64,000 nt of DNA, from contig JANAVB010006999.1 of assembly GCA_029216955.1 (NCBI GenBank), positions 1,205,853-1,269,852 of the forward strand, in the 5' to 3' direction. The position numbers and the translations under genes are program-made. The first letter of the stretch is position 1; every line of letters begins with the position of its first letter. A model generated the notes under the pieces. The model did no database searches, was not told where the DNA came from, and saw nothing but the letters and a program-made list of their open reading frames with translations. Below are positions 1-12,500 of this stretch, one piece after another. The stretch comes from Iris pallida. Taxonomy: Eukaryota > Streptophyta > Magnoliopsida > Asparagales > Iridaceae.

Positions 1-2
1 AT

Positions 3-1274
3 GTTATCAATGAAGATTGGAGAACTCCCTTCATCGACTTTGTGGTCCATGATATACTCCCTGAAGATCCCAAGGAGGCTACGAGTATTCATCGGCGGTC
101 TCTGCGATTTTACTATAATCAGACCACCAAAACTCTCTACCGGCGGACTTATGACGGCCTATTCTTGCGCAGTCTTACTGGTGATCAAGCGAAGCAAGTA
201 TTGCGTGAAGCTCACGACGGTGTCTGTGGAGCACATCAACCCGGTCCTAAACTACAGGATCGTATCCGACGCATGGGTTACTACTGGCCCTCTATGGTAT
301 CTGATGCCATCGAATATGCAAGGAAATGTCGAGCTTGTCAAATCTATGCAGATTTCATCCATCAACCATCAGAATTCCTTCATCCGACTGCTGCTTCCTG
401 GCCTTTTGAAGCTTGGGGCATGGACATCATAGGTCCCATCAATCCTCCTTCTTCTAGAGGACATCGGTTCATACTGGCAATAACCGACTACTTCTCCAAA
501 TGGGCCGAAGCTATACCATTGGCTGAAGTCGAGACCAGCAGCGTCATCAACTTCGTCAAACACCATGTCATCTATAGATTTGGTGTACATCGACGAATCA
601 TCCACGATAATGGACCTCAGTTCATCAGCCAAAAGTTTACAAGGTTCTGTGACGATCATCGGATTGATAATGTCGCTTCGACAGCCTACAATCATGCTGC
701 TAATGGCTTAGTTGAAGCTTTCAACAAGACTATTATCAAGCTCCTCAAGAAGTTTGTGTCTACTAACAAACGAAATTGGAGTGAAAAGCTTGGAGAATGT
801 CTTTAGGCCTACCGTACTACGGTCCGCAACCCTACAGGCTGTACACCCTTCTCTTTGGTGTACGGCTGTGAAGCAGTTCTACCCCTGGAACTTCAAATTC
901 TGTCTTTGAGGATTGCTATCGCCAATGAGCTCACTACAGAGAACAACGATCTTCTCCGACTCCAAGAATTGGAGGCGCTCGATGAGAAGCGGTTAATGGC
1001 TCAACAGCATATTAAGTTATACCAAGCCCGCACCTCAAAGACTTTCAACCGCAAAGTTAAGGTCAGAGCCTTTCAGAAAGGAGAACTCGTTCTAACAGTC
1101 AGAAGTCCTATGACTATGACTCACATGAGCAAAGGCAAGTTCGATGCGAAGTGGAAAGGGTCATATATCGTGAGCAAAGTCTTCTAAAATGGAGCCTATC
1201 AACTCACAGAGCTAGACGGTCGAGTTGCAATGATGCCCATCAATGGCAAGTTCCTCAAAAAGTATTATGTATAA
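3..1274 (+). pseudogene. gypsy Pol C-terminal part: integrase with two in-frame stops
   Basis: One continuous frame carries the HHCC zinc-binding module (HDGVCGAH, then CRAC about 30 residues on). The rve catalytic core follows, with the D,D,E residues in WGMDIIGP, HDNGPQF and ANGLVEAFNK. The C-terminal part has YGCEAVLPLE and MPINGKFLKKYY, and the frame ends with the natural stop at 1272-1274. The frame is interrupted by TAG at 807-809 (after KLGECL, where relatives have tryptophan) and TAA at 1185-1187. There are no frameshifts, so decay is by point substitution. The product would have been the element's integrase, which inserts the cDNA copy into nuclear DNA. The 5' part of Pol is outside the window. 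Confidence 0.93.
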
Positions 1275-1328
1275 ATGTAAAAAACATTACTTATAATCAT
1301 TAGACAAGTTCATAAATAAAGTTTAATT

Positions 1329-1715
1329 TTATTTCATCATGAATGATAGTACATAATATATAGGAAGGTCACTATCATCTTTATCAAAATTGGGACGCGG
1401 GCCACTGCCGTCCTTATCGAAGACATAATCGGCAAAAGAGTCGAGAACATTCTTGCCCGAACCCACCAGGAACTTGCAAGCAGCCATCCTCATGGCTTCT
1501 TCTTCTTCGGTCTTCCCTGGTTCAAGAAGAAAGTCCAAGATGTCCTTTGGCGGCTTGGGTGTAGACGAACCTTCGCCCGCTGTTATCTGCTTTGGCTTGG
1601 CCGGATCGACTGGATGTTCCTCAGTACTCGCTTCCACCTTCGAGGCGATCTCAGCCTTCTTGGATGCATCTCCAGACGATATCTTTATGTTGAAAAGTGA
1701 AAGTGACCATCCCAT
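1329..1715 (-). CDS. antisense ORF of the Tat element (128 aa), unknown function
   Basis: The ORF begins at an ATG giving MGWSLSLFNIKISSGDASKK; an upstream ATG at 1757 in the same frame would add 14 residues. It is hydrophilic, Lys/Glu/Pro-rich in the middle (HPVDPAKPKQITAGEG), and ends in a more ordered stretch (AMRMAACKFLVGSG, then SFADYVFDKDGSG). No family is recognised. It lies just 3' of the integrase on the opposite strand, and the 29-bp repeat block starts about 55 bp beyond its 5' end. It could be an independent antisense ORF or the last exon of the antisense gene at 2447-3972. I see no clear evidence joining them. Confidence 0.45.
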   Translation of the reverse strand: MGWSLSLFNIKISSGDASKKAEIASKVEASTEEHPVDPAKPKQITAGEGSSTPKPPKDILDFLLEPGKTEEEEAMRMAACKFLVGSGKNVLDSFADYVFDKDGSGPRPNFDKDDSDLPIYYVLSFMMK

Positions 1716-1771
1716 CTGATTTTCTGTTCTATTTATAGACAGAAATTCGTACGACAATGAAGCGACACATG

Positions 1772-2125
1772 CATCTGACGGTTCGCCCGTTCATTCCATT
1801 CATCTGACGGTTCGTCCGTTCATCATATCCATCTGAAGGTTCATCCGTTCATTATTTTCATATTCATCTGACGGTTCGTCCGTTCATCGTATCCATCTGA
1901 CGGTTTATCCGTTCATCACATTCATCCGACGGTTCATCCGTTCATCACATTCATCTGACGGTTTGCCCGTTCATTTATCTGAAGGTTCATCCGTTCATCA
2001 TATTCATCTGACGGTTCACCCGTTCATTCCATTCACCTGACAGTTCACCTATTCATTTAATTCACTTGACGGTTCATCCGTTCATCCCGACGATTCATTT
2101 CGTTCATTCATTCCATTCACACATT
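1772..2125. repeat. tandem repeat, about 12 units of ~29 bp
   Basis: A unit close to CATCTGACGGTTCGTCCGTT plus a variable CATCATATT-type tail recurs head to tail about twelve times. Units are 23-35 bp long and most differ at one to four positions (GACGG/GAAGG, TCGTCC/TCATCC). Tandem repeats between pol and the 3' LTR are a known property of Tat/Ogre elements and can seed new satellites. The following stretch to 2446 is AT-rich with no gene visible. Confidence 0.9.
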
Positions 2126-2446
2126 TTGACTAACCATCCATTTCGTTCATATCAGCAATTTGTCATCTTTGATTAAGTTGTCTATTGAAATAATGATATT
2201 CAATAAATTATATTTGCCACGTCCACATTACCTCTGAGCAGATATAATTGAATATGATTATTTTCCAAAATCAAGAAATATATCATGTCTTGTACCTCTG
2301 AATATATTTTCTATCGCTATTATTTATATCTGAATAAGATATGCAACAAATAATAGAGCCACCAAGAAAATGTCTTTTTATTGATTGATCAAAAATTGAA
2401 AGACATTACAACATTACATATCACATTGAAGATACAAAAGTCTTTC

Positions 2447-3972
2447 TCATTCTACCGGCGGAGTCATCAAGTTGGTCATCTGCTGCTTTAAAGATTGCAG
2501 CCGCTCCTCACGAGATTCCATCACCCGCTTCCTAGCTTCCTCCATCCCAGACTTATCGTCGAAAGATGGCATGGTTACTATTCTGCGAGAGATTTCTTCT
2601 TGATGACTTGCGACATACTCATCTCTCTCCATAGTCAGAGCATTCAGCTGTTGAACTGCAGCCTGGTGTTGTGTGGCCTCGTCCTCCAGAGCAAGCTGAA
2701 CAAGTCTCAGCTCTTCTTTAAGACGGGCAGATTCTGATTGCAGCTCAGCAACTTTTCTCTCCTTCTCGTCAGCAACAGATGCTACTGTTTCAACTTTGGA
2801 ATTATATTCAGCAGACTTGGTAGAGAAAGTGTCCAAAAGAACTTGCAGGTCAACCTTTGCAACTGCAGCTTCTTGTGACATCTTCTCGAATTTAGCTTGT
2901 ATCAAGAGCTCCATCTCTCCCTTATTCAGCTCTTTGTAAATTTTAACCGATGCCTCCAGCTCATCTAGTACATGTTCAAGAAAAACAGCCTGAGCTTCGT
3001 CGCCTTGATGACGGATGGCATCGATCAAATAGGAGGTTGGACCTCTGACAGTGGAGAAACCAGCTTCTTCTTTCTCCATCACCCTATCTACTAAGGGTTT
3101 CAAAGAATTAAAGAAAAGGTTGCTGAAGGAGCTAATGGTAAATCGATTGGTAGCCAGAGCACCCGGAGTAGCAACTACTCCCGTAGACGTCGAAGCAGCA
3201 GCAGGTGTCTGTGAAGATAGACGTTCAGCTTCTTTCCTTTGAGTAGACGGCTCTTTAGACAGAGGAGCCATCGTAGAGCTAGCTGCTCCTCCCAAATGTT
3301 CTTCTGCAAAATCAAATGAACCTTATCATTGATTGTTGTTGTCATTAGCAACTAATTGAAAAAAAAATCAAAAGTAAAAGGCAATCTTACCATGACTTGC
3401 CCCAGCAACAAGTCTTTCATCTGTTGGCACAGATTCTAATCTAACAGAAGTAGCCTCAGACATTACTGCCTGGCTACTTCCGGCCTCAGAACCACCCGAA
3501 AAATGTCGTCTACCGCTAGCGATAGCCGTTATTGGCACTATGTCTGTGCATACGGGAGGAACCAGGGAAGATTCAAGTTCTGCATGGATAAAAATGTAGA
3601 TGTCAGCTATTTGAATCTATGAAAAGAAGGTAGATAAAATCATTTAATACCTTTTGGATCAGCAGGAGTAGTTTCAACAGGTGCTACTTCTACATTCTTT
3701 TTTGGAGACACATATATCTCCACATCCGCTTCAGGATTCAGCGTGTCGTCTACGGCTTCGGGAGACATATGGACATCAGTGCCCTCTTTGGGATTTAATG
3801 TATCATCAACACCTTTTGTTGATGTATCTTCATTGCTTATACTATCTTCTGGAGCTTCCTCGCTGGCAGTTGCGACAGCGGCTTGATCGACATCATCCTG
3901 CAGACCGAAGTCGCAAGCCCTGCAGTCACTGTAGGTAAAAAAAAAAAAAAAAAAAAGATGGACTGCAGGCAA
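2447..3972 (-). CDS. spliced antisense gene of the Tat element, coiled-coil C-terminal part
   Basis: Three exons on the minus strand keep one reading frame across two GT-AG introns: from about 3926-3972 down to 3651, then 3579-3391, then 3303-2447 with the stop. The first exon is acidic and Ser/Thr-rich with a repeated DDTLNPE/DDTLNPK motif. The last exon encodes a low-complexity start (GGAASSTMAPLS) and then about 200 residues of heptad-like coiled coil (AELQSESARLKEELRLVQLA). Plant Tat elements are known to carry antisense ORFs here, some with an N-terminal plant mobile domain followed by coiled coil. Such a domain is not in this window and was probably cut off at the 3930-3985 junction. 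The exon structure is visible; the link to mobile-domain proteins is inferred. Confidence 0.7.
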
Positions 3973-3983
3973 GCCCTGCAGTC
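3913..3983. repeat. 15-bp direct repeat flanking a poly-A run at the element's break
   Basis: GCAAGCCCTGCAGTC occurs at 3913-3927 and again at 3969-3983. Between them lies about 40 bp containing 20 A residues (3937-3956) and a partial inverted copy (GACTGCAG). The antisense gene and the recognisable retroelement end here. The arrangement resembles a short retro-insertion with target duplication, or a repair scar. I cannot tell which. Confidence 0.6.
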
Positions 3984-4192
3984 CTCGATTGACAGGAGCG
4001 GAGTGGCCCTTAGTGTTTTCAAAATGGAAAACTTGTAATTTTTTTTAAAATTTTAAGTTGGTGGCCCTTAGTAAAAAGGGGGTGGTCTTTAACATTTGCC
4101 TAAAAAAAATTGGGCAGTCTACATAAAGGAAAAAAAAAAAAAAAAAACCCCTCTTATATTCATTTACTTCCCCAGCAATTATTCTTTTCCTC

Positions 4193-4198
4193 TATAAA
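4193..4198 (+). promoter_or_regulatory. candidate TATA box of PUX1
   Basis: TATAAA in the context CTCTATAAAGC lies about 60 bp before the start codon at 4256, with a purine-rich AGAAGAAGAAG leader in between. The spacing would give a very short 5' UTR of about 30 nt. It is a match by sequence and position only. Confidence 0.4.
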
Positions 4199-4255
4199 GC
4201 TTTCTAGAGTTCCAGAAGAAGAAGAACAAAAGAAGAAGAAAACCCCAATAAATCA

Positions 4256-7200
4256 ATGGACGCAGACGCAGAGAAAGCAAAGGTCTCTCCTTTATTTCAC
4301 AGTTCATCTCTAGTTCGTCTTCTCCGTTGCTAATTTTGCTATTTTAGGCTTCCCCCCCTGCGAATATCGTTTCTATTTGTAGAAATTTAGTGGAACTTAT
4401 TCTTCGTGAGGCATTTATTCGAACAAAAGTGAAAATAATGTTCTTTTAGGTGGGTTGTAGTAATTTGGTGAAAAGACTGTTCCTTTATTCTAAAATTGGC
4501 AATTTCCGTATCGTGTCGCGTAGGACACGGGAACTCCCGGATACACTAGGAAACGCCAAAAATAGTTGCCGTATCCGTATCCCCGCGTCCTTGTTGTGTC
4601 ATATTCTTTAGAATTCGTGATATTGGCTTCCCCATTGGTAATTTTTGGACCAGAATCCCCAATTTTTCTTCGGGACATGGTAAAGTTACCGATTTTGTTC
4701 TCCTTGAAGTGCTTCTTTAAACAATTGGATTGAATATAATATATGTGGGTTTGTACTAATTTGGTGAAAAGACTGTTTTTTTTTTTCCTTTTTAAAATCT
4801 GAAGTTTCCGTGTCGTGTCGGACACAGAACTCCCGAATACACTAGAAACACAAATTAGGTGCCGTACCCATTTTACCGTGTCTTGTATTGTTTCGAGATT
4901 TCACTATTATCAGAACCCCTAATTTAATCCGAAATTGTCCTTATTGAGTGGCTCTTCAACAAATCGACACTAGATTTGCATTAACTTGAATAAATGTAAT
5001 TGGGTTTGAGATGGTTTGTTGAAAGAAAGCTTTTTCTTTTTAAAGGTTGGGCTTTTTTCCCCTTCAGTTTTCTTGAATTTATGTATTATTAAGTAATAAC
5101 TATTTTAGATTTGACTATATTAGACTAAATATTTTCTTTTTGGAGTGTCTTTTAACCAATTGATACCTAATTTGAAATATATCGAAGATAATTTAGGTGG
5201 GTTTGTGATAACTTGTTAAAAAGATGAATTTTCTTGTTTATTCTTTGTAAGTTCTAGTTTTTCTTCTTTATATCTCCTAATTTGGTAGATATTTATAATG
5301 TATGACTTGAATCTGAGTTCTTTACCAATTGGTACCAAATTTGAATTAAGTTGAAGAAAATTTAGGTAGGTTTTTTATAATTTGGTCAAAAGAGGAGTTT
5401 TTTTAAAAATTAATCAGTTTTTTCTTTGTTTACTCCAGTAAGTTTTTACTTTTTATTTATTCTCCTAATTTGCTAGAAATTTATAATGCATGAGCTCAAT
5501 AGGAGTTCTGACATGTTGTCTTTTAATCAAAATACGGTTATTTTAGAAAAATATTCTATAAAAATTTAGTGTTGGAAAATATTACAAAAAATAGGTAGAT
5601 TCCAAAGCCGTGTTTTAAAAACGCGATTTTAACTAGAGGAATCATGTTTAGAAAATGCGACTTCGTGTCAAAAGAGAGTGAAGGTTGTGTTTTGAAAGTG
5701 CGACTTATATATGTTTTTTTCACACTCATAATTTGGTAAAGATTTATAATGTATGAGTTCAATCAGAGTTCTGACATTAACTACCATTCAAACCAAAAGT
5801 GGAAGATGTGTGGATTTTTTTTATTAAAGTATGTTTCTTTCGGAGAATTGGCAGTTTTGAAAAATATTACCAAAATACTGTAGTATCGAAGACTTCACTT
5901 CTAAAACGTGATTTTAACTAGAGAAATCGTGTTTTGAGAATCTGACTTCAGCTCTAAAGAAAGTAGAATTATGTTTTGACAGTGCTACTTATTAATGAAT
6001 TGTGCTTTGAAAGCACGACTGTGGAAAGTAACTTACATTGGTTATATTTTTCTAAAATACTGTTCTTAAACAATACTTAAAGAGAACCCTGTTTACTGAA
6101 AAATCCAGATATGTGGTACTTGGTGTTTCTTTCTGAAGGCTTGACAAGCCAAGTTGGAGTGTCATAATCAGGATTCAGGAATGTTAAGCCAAAGTCTATG
6201 AAAACTGCAATTTTAACACCATCCCTGAGGTTCAGAGGGTATCAATCTATATTTAGATGTTTAAGGTTCAAGCTATATTTAAGGTGTCCTTTGCCCTTCC
6301 AAATTGAACATGTATGTATCATGGGCACACTTATAGAAGTCGAATTGATGAGGAGTGTTATGCATGGATGGTGGTTTCCAACAGGGGTCTTCTACTGTTG
6401 CACGTCTTATTGCGATGATGTGTTTCTGTGATTGCGGATCTAAACATAACTACTTGGTGGTTAAGCCATGATGCCTAACTTTTTACAGATTCAGTGACCT
6501 TCATCTCTACTAACACCAAGAACTGGAGTATGTGGCTCACGAAAAGTGTGACTTTATGTTGGATCCATGATCTTACTGCTACTGCAACTAAGGATTGGCA
6601 TGATCTTATTTGTTTTGTTGGGAAAACTAATGGCGGGTTCATCTTTGAGCTCTAAGCGCCACCCTAGACATTTCTTATGTTGCAGTAGGAAACAACATGA
6701 AACTTTATGAACACAACGATACTTCTCTTATTTTGGCATTTCCACATATATTTAGGTAAGTTCATGCAATGTCCAGTTCGGTTATGGTTGAAAGGAACTG
6801 TCATTATTTTGGTTATAAACTTTCGGTTTTCCAAACATATAAACCTTTGGACTAGTTCATACATTAGAACGAGCATGTGGGATGATCATAAAGCGCGATA
6901 AATTAGTCATTCATGCTTCAATAAAAGGGGAACGATTTCTTGCTAATATTAGGCCCTCAGCCTGTTTTAGTTGTGACCCTTGTGTCAATCTGTATGCGCT
7001 TTTTTTACTGATTTGTTCACAATCAACTCTTTTTATTTGGGTTTTGAAAATGCCGTCACACAAGTAATAAATTGATTTTAGCTTCTATGAAAACACTAAA
7101 ACTATGACTCAAGCTTAGGAATATTATTTGCTGATTTATGTATAGCAACTGCATTGACATATGGGATTTATGTCACTTATCATTTTTCATCTGAAAGTAT

Positions 7201-9526
7201 TTCCATGCTAACCTCCTGCTATATTTCATTACTTGTCTCTGTAACTTCCTATGGCTTTTCCATTTACTTACAACATAACTTCTGCAATTATTCTTTGAAT
7301 ATTTTTAGGCGAAGCTGGCTGCCGTAGCTGAAGAACTTGGACATGAAATTCGCGTATTTACAAATCCAGCTAGTGCTCAGACATCCAATGAAGCACCTGT
7401 ATCTGCTAATGGTATTTCATTTATTTTGCGTTATTTCTTGCGACTTCACTCTGTTAATTCTTTGTTTCTTTCTGATATTGTCATCTCTGACTCGGAACAC
7501 AGTTAGTTTCCTTGTAGTTTTTTATGAGTTTTTTTTTTCATATTTGTACGTGTGTTTGTAAGACTTGACAATGATTCCATTTGCTCAGCTTCTTAAATTA
7601 CTTGTATAGGAATACCAATATATTGAGTATTTGTGTAATCTAAGTTGCAATTTTCAAATAACAAGTTTTGTATATTAATTGTAGTTGGCATTGCAGAAGA
7701 ACCAGATAGTTTCTATGATTTCACTGCTGAGGATTATTATCGCATGGTCTCTGACAAATTGGGAGGTAATTTCACCATGCCATTATAATTTCATTTGTTA
7801 TCCTTATTATGCACATGACTTGCACGATATTCATATATCATTTTACTATCTGTATTACGAGCGCTAAGCTACACCACTGCCCACTTATTCAGGGTCAGCA
7901 GCTTAAGGATCAAAATATGATACATAGTAGTTTTTTTAAGTTTAGTGACAGAGAAATAGTAAATTCACTAACCAATTTTTGACCGCCTGTTTTTTATGTG
8001 TTATACATCAAACAGCCCAAACCCAAGTTCTTAAGACTCGGAAAATAAGGGAAGCAGAGGCAGCAGCTCGAAGAGCAAAAATAAGCAAGGTGGAAAGCAT
8101 TCATTATCTACTTTTATTTTATCTTTTATATATTCTCCTTTTTTTTGTCATTGAGGACTATTCACGAAGGATAACCTTGCGCCATCATGTAGTAATAAAT
8201 TAGGTATTGAGAGGTTGTAAGCATTTAACTATCATGAATGTGTCCGTCCAATAAGATTTAGTTCTCATTCATACAAGTGACACCGAGTTTTATGGAGCTT
8301 TTTTTCTTTTCTTTCGTGGATATGATACTTAAGGTTACTATTAACTCTTAAGATACTCATCGATCTGGTGAATATGAGACTTTTGATATGAACACGATCT
8401 CTGATATAATGTATATTTCATGATGGTATGTCTTCTAGTGGTTAGTAGACCCTCTCCAATTAGGAATCCAAAAACATTTAGATTTCTTACAAGTGCATTT
8501 TTAGATTTGTTGAACTACACCTAGTTTCTCATGTAAGCTTTTAGTGAAGAGTTTTGAGGAGTGTAAAGAATTGAACATATTTTTCTTCTGGGATTGGGAG
8601 TTTGTCACGTGTAGGGGTGAGCATGGTCCAGTTTGGTTCAGTTTTTAGGTCAACTCCGAACCAGACCGCCATCATTCGGTTATCTAAAATTAGGAAATAA
8701 ACCGGACCGTCCGAACCTATGGAACCGCAGCAATCCAGCCCGTCAATCTCGGATCGGTTCTTTTATTCGATTAAATAAAATTACACTAACATCTCTCAAA
8801 AAACTTTTCTCACATGTATTCCAATACTTACATTGGAGACGTGTCCTAAATTTATCAAGATGTTCTGATTAACTATCAAAATTCAAAATAAAATTTTAGG
8901 AAAAATCGTTAATCATAATTTTAAACTCATGAAGTCATTTTAGTATGCTCGGTCCAGTTTGGTTCCAAACTGTGGGTTTTAATTTCACAACCCTGAACCG
9001 GACCAAAAAAATTAAAAAAATAAGAAAGAACTGAACCAGACCGTGATTATAAACCAATCCAACCTGACCCAACCCGCAGTTTTTCGGTTCGGTTTGGTTC
9101 TTTTTCGGTTCTTGTACACCCCTTGGGGGTGTGTTGGCTCAAAGTGACAACTGCTTAGCAAATCCCTTCTTTTATTCGAAAGAAGGGATATTAACATCTC
9201 TCAAAAAACTTTTCTCACATGTATTCCAATACTTACATTGGAGACATGTCCTAAATTTATCAAGACGTTCTAATTAACTATCAAAATTCAAAATAAAATT
9301 TTAGGATAAATCGTTAATCATAATTTTAAACTCATAAAGCCATTTTAGTATGCTCGGTCCAGTTTGGTTCCAAACGGTGGGTTTTAATTTCACAACCCTG
9401 AACCGGACCCAAAAATTAGAAAAATAAGAAAGAACTGAATCAGACCGTGATCATAAACCAATCCAACCTGACCCAACCCGCAGTTTTTCGGTTTGGTTTG
9501 GTTCTTTTACGGTTCTTGTACACCCC

Positions 9527-9561
<35 letters not shown>

Positions 9562-12500
9562 CTCAAAGTGACAACTGCTTAGCAAATCCCAAAAAACTAG
9601 AGCAGCATCTTTGTTGTTGCTGTTTTTCAGTTACCAAAACATATCATATGATTTTAACCATTTGAAGGTCCATGACTCGATATTGGAAAAATATGAGTTA
9701 GACCTTGTGAGGAGCATGAAATACATTCACTTTGAAGATTATAATTTATGGCCCATCGGACTTTATTTGATTATAAACTCAGTGTTATCTTATGTCTAAT
9801 GTGTAATAGTAGGGTATATAAGGAGATTGGAAGTATCTGAGTATCACGATTATGTCCCGTTAATATATGATTAATTATACTAGTTAGTTTATATGTATAA
9901 AGAGAATGGAAGAATTGGAGATTGTTGAATGTTTTCCTTCAATTCTTTAGGACTCCTTGCTTTTTTGTTTGATTGCTTGGAGTCTGGAGATGATATCGAG
10001 GCCTAAAGTTTCTATGAAGACCATGCATTGTGTGGTGAATATGAATTCTTCTTGTATGAATAGGATATTAATTATCAATATATTTTGTATAATTTAGTCT
10101 GTTTTTCATGACCAAATTTCATAGGTTATTCGGATCCTGACGTTGCAACCATTATAGCTAATCCATTATAGAAATATTCTCTTGATAGATTATTGGATCA
10201 TTTCCAAAGCACATATGTTATAATTCAATCATTTGAACCATAGAGACCTGTAGATGGTCCTCTACCTAGTCCAGACTCCATATTATGAATCCACAAGTCC
10301 AACGCTTGATATTAAAATTATGATCACATCAAATATTTCCATCAAAATGTCACCTAAACCCAATTCTTGTACATTCATTAATACATCTTAAATATACTAT
10401 AGTCCGTTTACACTACCAAGAATTACAGGACAATATTCTAAAAGTTGGCATGACCCAGCATTGTGGCAATCTTTGCTCTTGCCTGGGCTACTGCCTCTAT
10501 AGTGTACCGTGCCTCTATAGTGTACTGAGAACATAGGGAGAAGACTGTTGAATTGGGGTATCAGTACTAATCAAAGTCAAATAAATTACCCTAACTATGT
10601 CGATTTAAAATACAAGTCTAATTGGCTCCAAGGAATATAGTGAATGCTACTAGACCCAACCTGAACCGGCATGGGTTTTATGTTTCAGCTTGGGTTATGG
10701 TTTTAACTTTTAACCCAACCCTACCCCTTTCTTCTCCCCCCTGGTGCCCCTCATTTCCATGCATACAATGATAAAATGGCAGCAATAATTGCCACAAGTG
10801 GGCGTCAGTAATAACCAGTGGCAGCAGGCAGGAGCGGATACCTGTTTTTTGTTTTTTGCGTCATACTCACTCTATGTCTTGGTTGAATCCATCATGGAGT
10901 TTGCCAATTTCTAATATGATTTTTTGTTCCCTCATGTCCATCTCTAATGCTGCTGCATCCATCAATTTACCTTGAACATTAACACCCTATAAGCGTCTCT
11001 AAACAACTACTTATGCTATCCCAGCGGTAAGGTTGAAATATATTTTATATCTGTTTTCTTATTACCACCTTTAATCATCTTTCAAGGATCTTTTTGGGTT
11101 TTAGTTATTGGAAAAGGTTGTTTCCTTGTAACTAGTACCGTCACTTAATGCAATTCTTCCTTTATTCTGTGCAGGCTCTTATTAGGGTATGCTTCCCTGA
11201 CAACTACATCCTTGAGGCAAAGTTTCAACCATCAGAAAATATCCAAAGCTTGTTTGATCTTGTCCAGAAAGTAGTTGCTCGGCCAGACCTCCCATTCTAT
11301 TTATGTTAGTGTAGTTTTATTATTGTAGTCAGAAAGCTAATTTGGTTTGTGGTCTTTTAGATGAATATATTTGACATTGCTCCCTTTTGAGCTTCAACTT
11401 GTTATTTTTCATCTGCAAGGTTACTGATCTGTGACAGTAGAAGAGTGATTTATCAGCAATTTAGCGCCAAAATGGCCTATCAAAATGTTTCATTTGAACT
11501 AGCTTAATATATGTTTCAATAAGATGTTTTGCATACTGACTTTTTATTCTCATTTTTTCAGATACCACTCCTCCAAAGGAACGAATCAAAGACATGTCAA
11601 AAGACTTATACTCGGCTGGCTTTGCTCCAGGAGCTATTGTCTACTTTTCATATGATCGGACAAAAGGTTCATCTTTGTTTGCCTTGGTTCTTACATATAG
11701 TTAAAACAGTCTATGGAGTTGCTTTCTCTTTTTAATGAAATAAGTGGGGTAACATGAATGCATGCATTACCTCTTCCAAAACTAAGATTCTACTAGCATG
11801 TGAGATATGCCACATCACATAAAAAATGAATTATTAAGATAGCATAGCTGATGCTTATGGATTTTGTCATTAATTTCAAAAGATGTATTTAAGTTACTTT
11901 AGTACATATTGTTTATTGTGAAAGCTGATATATTCTTGTAGATGTTTTTTTTTCCGAGAACTTTAGAAGCTTATGGCTCTTTAACTAGTTTTTATATGTT
12001 AGCGTGATTTGTTTTCTAGCATACAATTTCACACTTACTGTTGTGTTGACAAAACATTGTTGCCATAGGTTTCAAAAACTTTAGGATATTCTTCACTTTA
12101 ACTTTCATGTTGCAGACTTCTGTCTGTGACAATGCAAAATCTCTTGAGCTGATTCTTTGTAAACATTTCTCATTAGACCCACTACCTTGAATCTGTAACA
12201 CTCCTGTTAGTTTCTCTTAAAGTCTAGACTTCATGAGCAAAACAGAAGAGAAGCGGTGGAAAGAGTATTATTATTTATCCCAGAAACTAGGGTTACAACC
12301 TCCCGTATATATAAACCACCCGTGAAAAAATGGTACTCCATCTCGATCAATATGATTTTGTTCTCGTGAAAGGCTGGATTCCATGCAGTAGTTCTCAGTC
12401 TGACTATTAAAAAGAGATGAAAGTGCAACTTGAAAATCGATACAAAGCAAACAAAAAAGTTTATCCAACTCAACCCGTGTATATTATGTGTATTTGCAAA

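Larger units (their letters stand above)
1..3985 (+). mobile_element. Tat-type Ty3/gypsy LTR retrotransposon, 3' part, broken
   Basis: The segment reads in order: integrase on the plus strand, a non-coding stretch with a 29-bp tandem repeat block (1772-2125), AT-rich DNA to 2446, and coding sequence on the minus strand (1329-1715 and 2447-3972). Integrase followed by extra antisense ORFs and tandem repeats before the 3' LTR is the known layout of the Tat/Ogre branch of Ty3/gypsy elements. The integrase motifs fit that branch. No 3' LTR is visible: the recognisable part stops near 3985 beside a poly-A run flanked by 15-bp direct repeats. The left end lies outside the window. In-frame stops in the integrase show that the copy is dead. 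Lineage assignment is from motif memory and should be confirmed by phylogeny. Confidence 0.85.

Noticed and set aside
1772..2125. Possible CRISPR-like array
   Set aside because: The repeats are contiguous and degenerate without unique spacers, in plant DNA.
6198..7067. Short ORFs in PUX1 intron 1
   Set aside because: AT-rich, no domain, no splice support.
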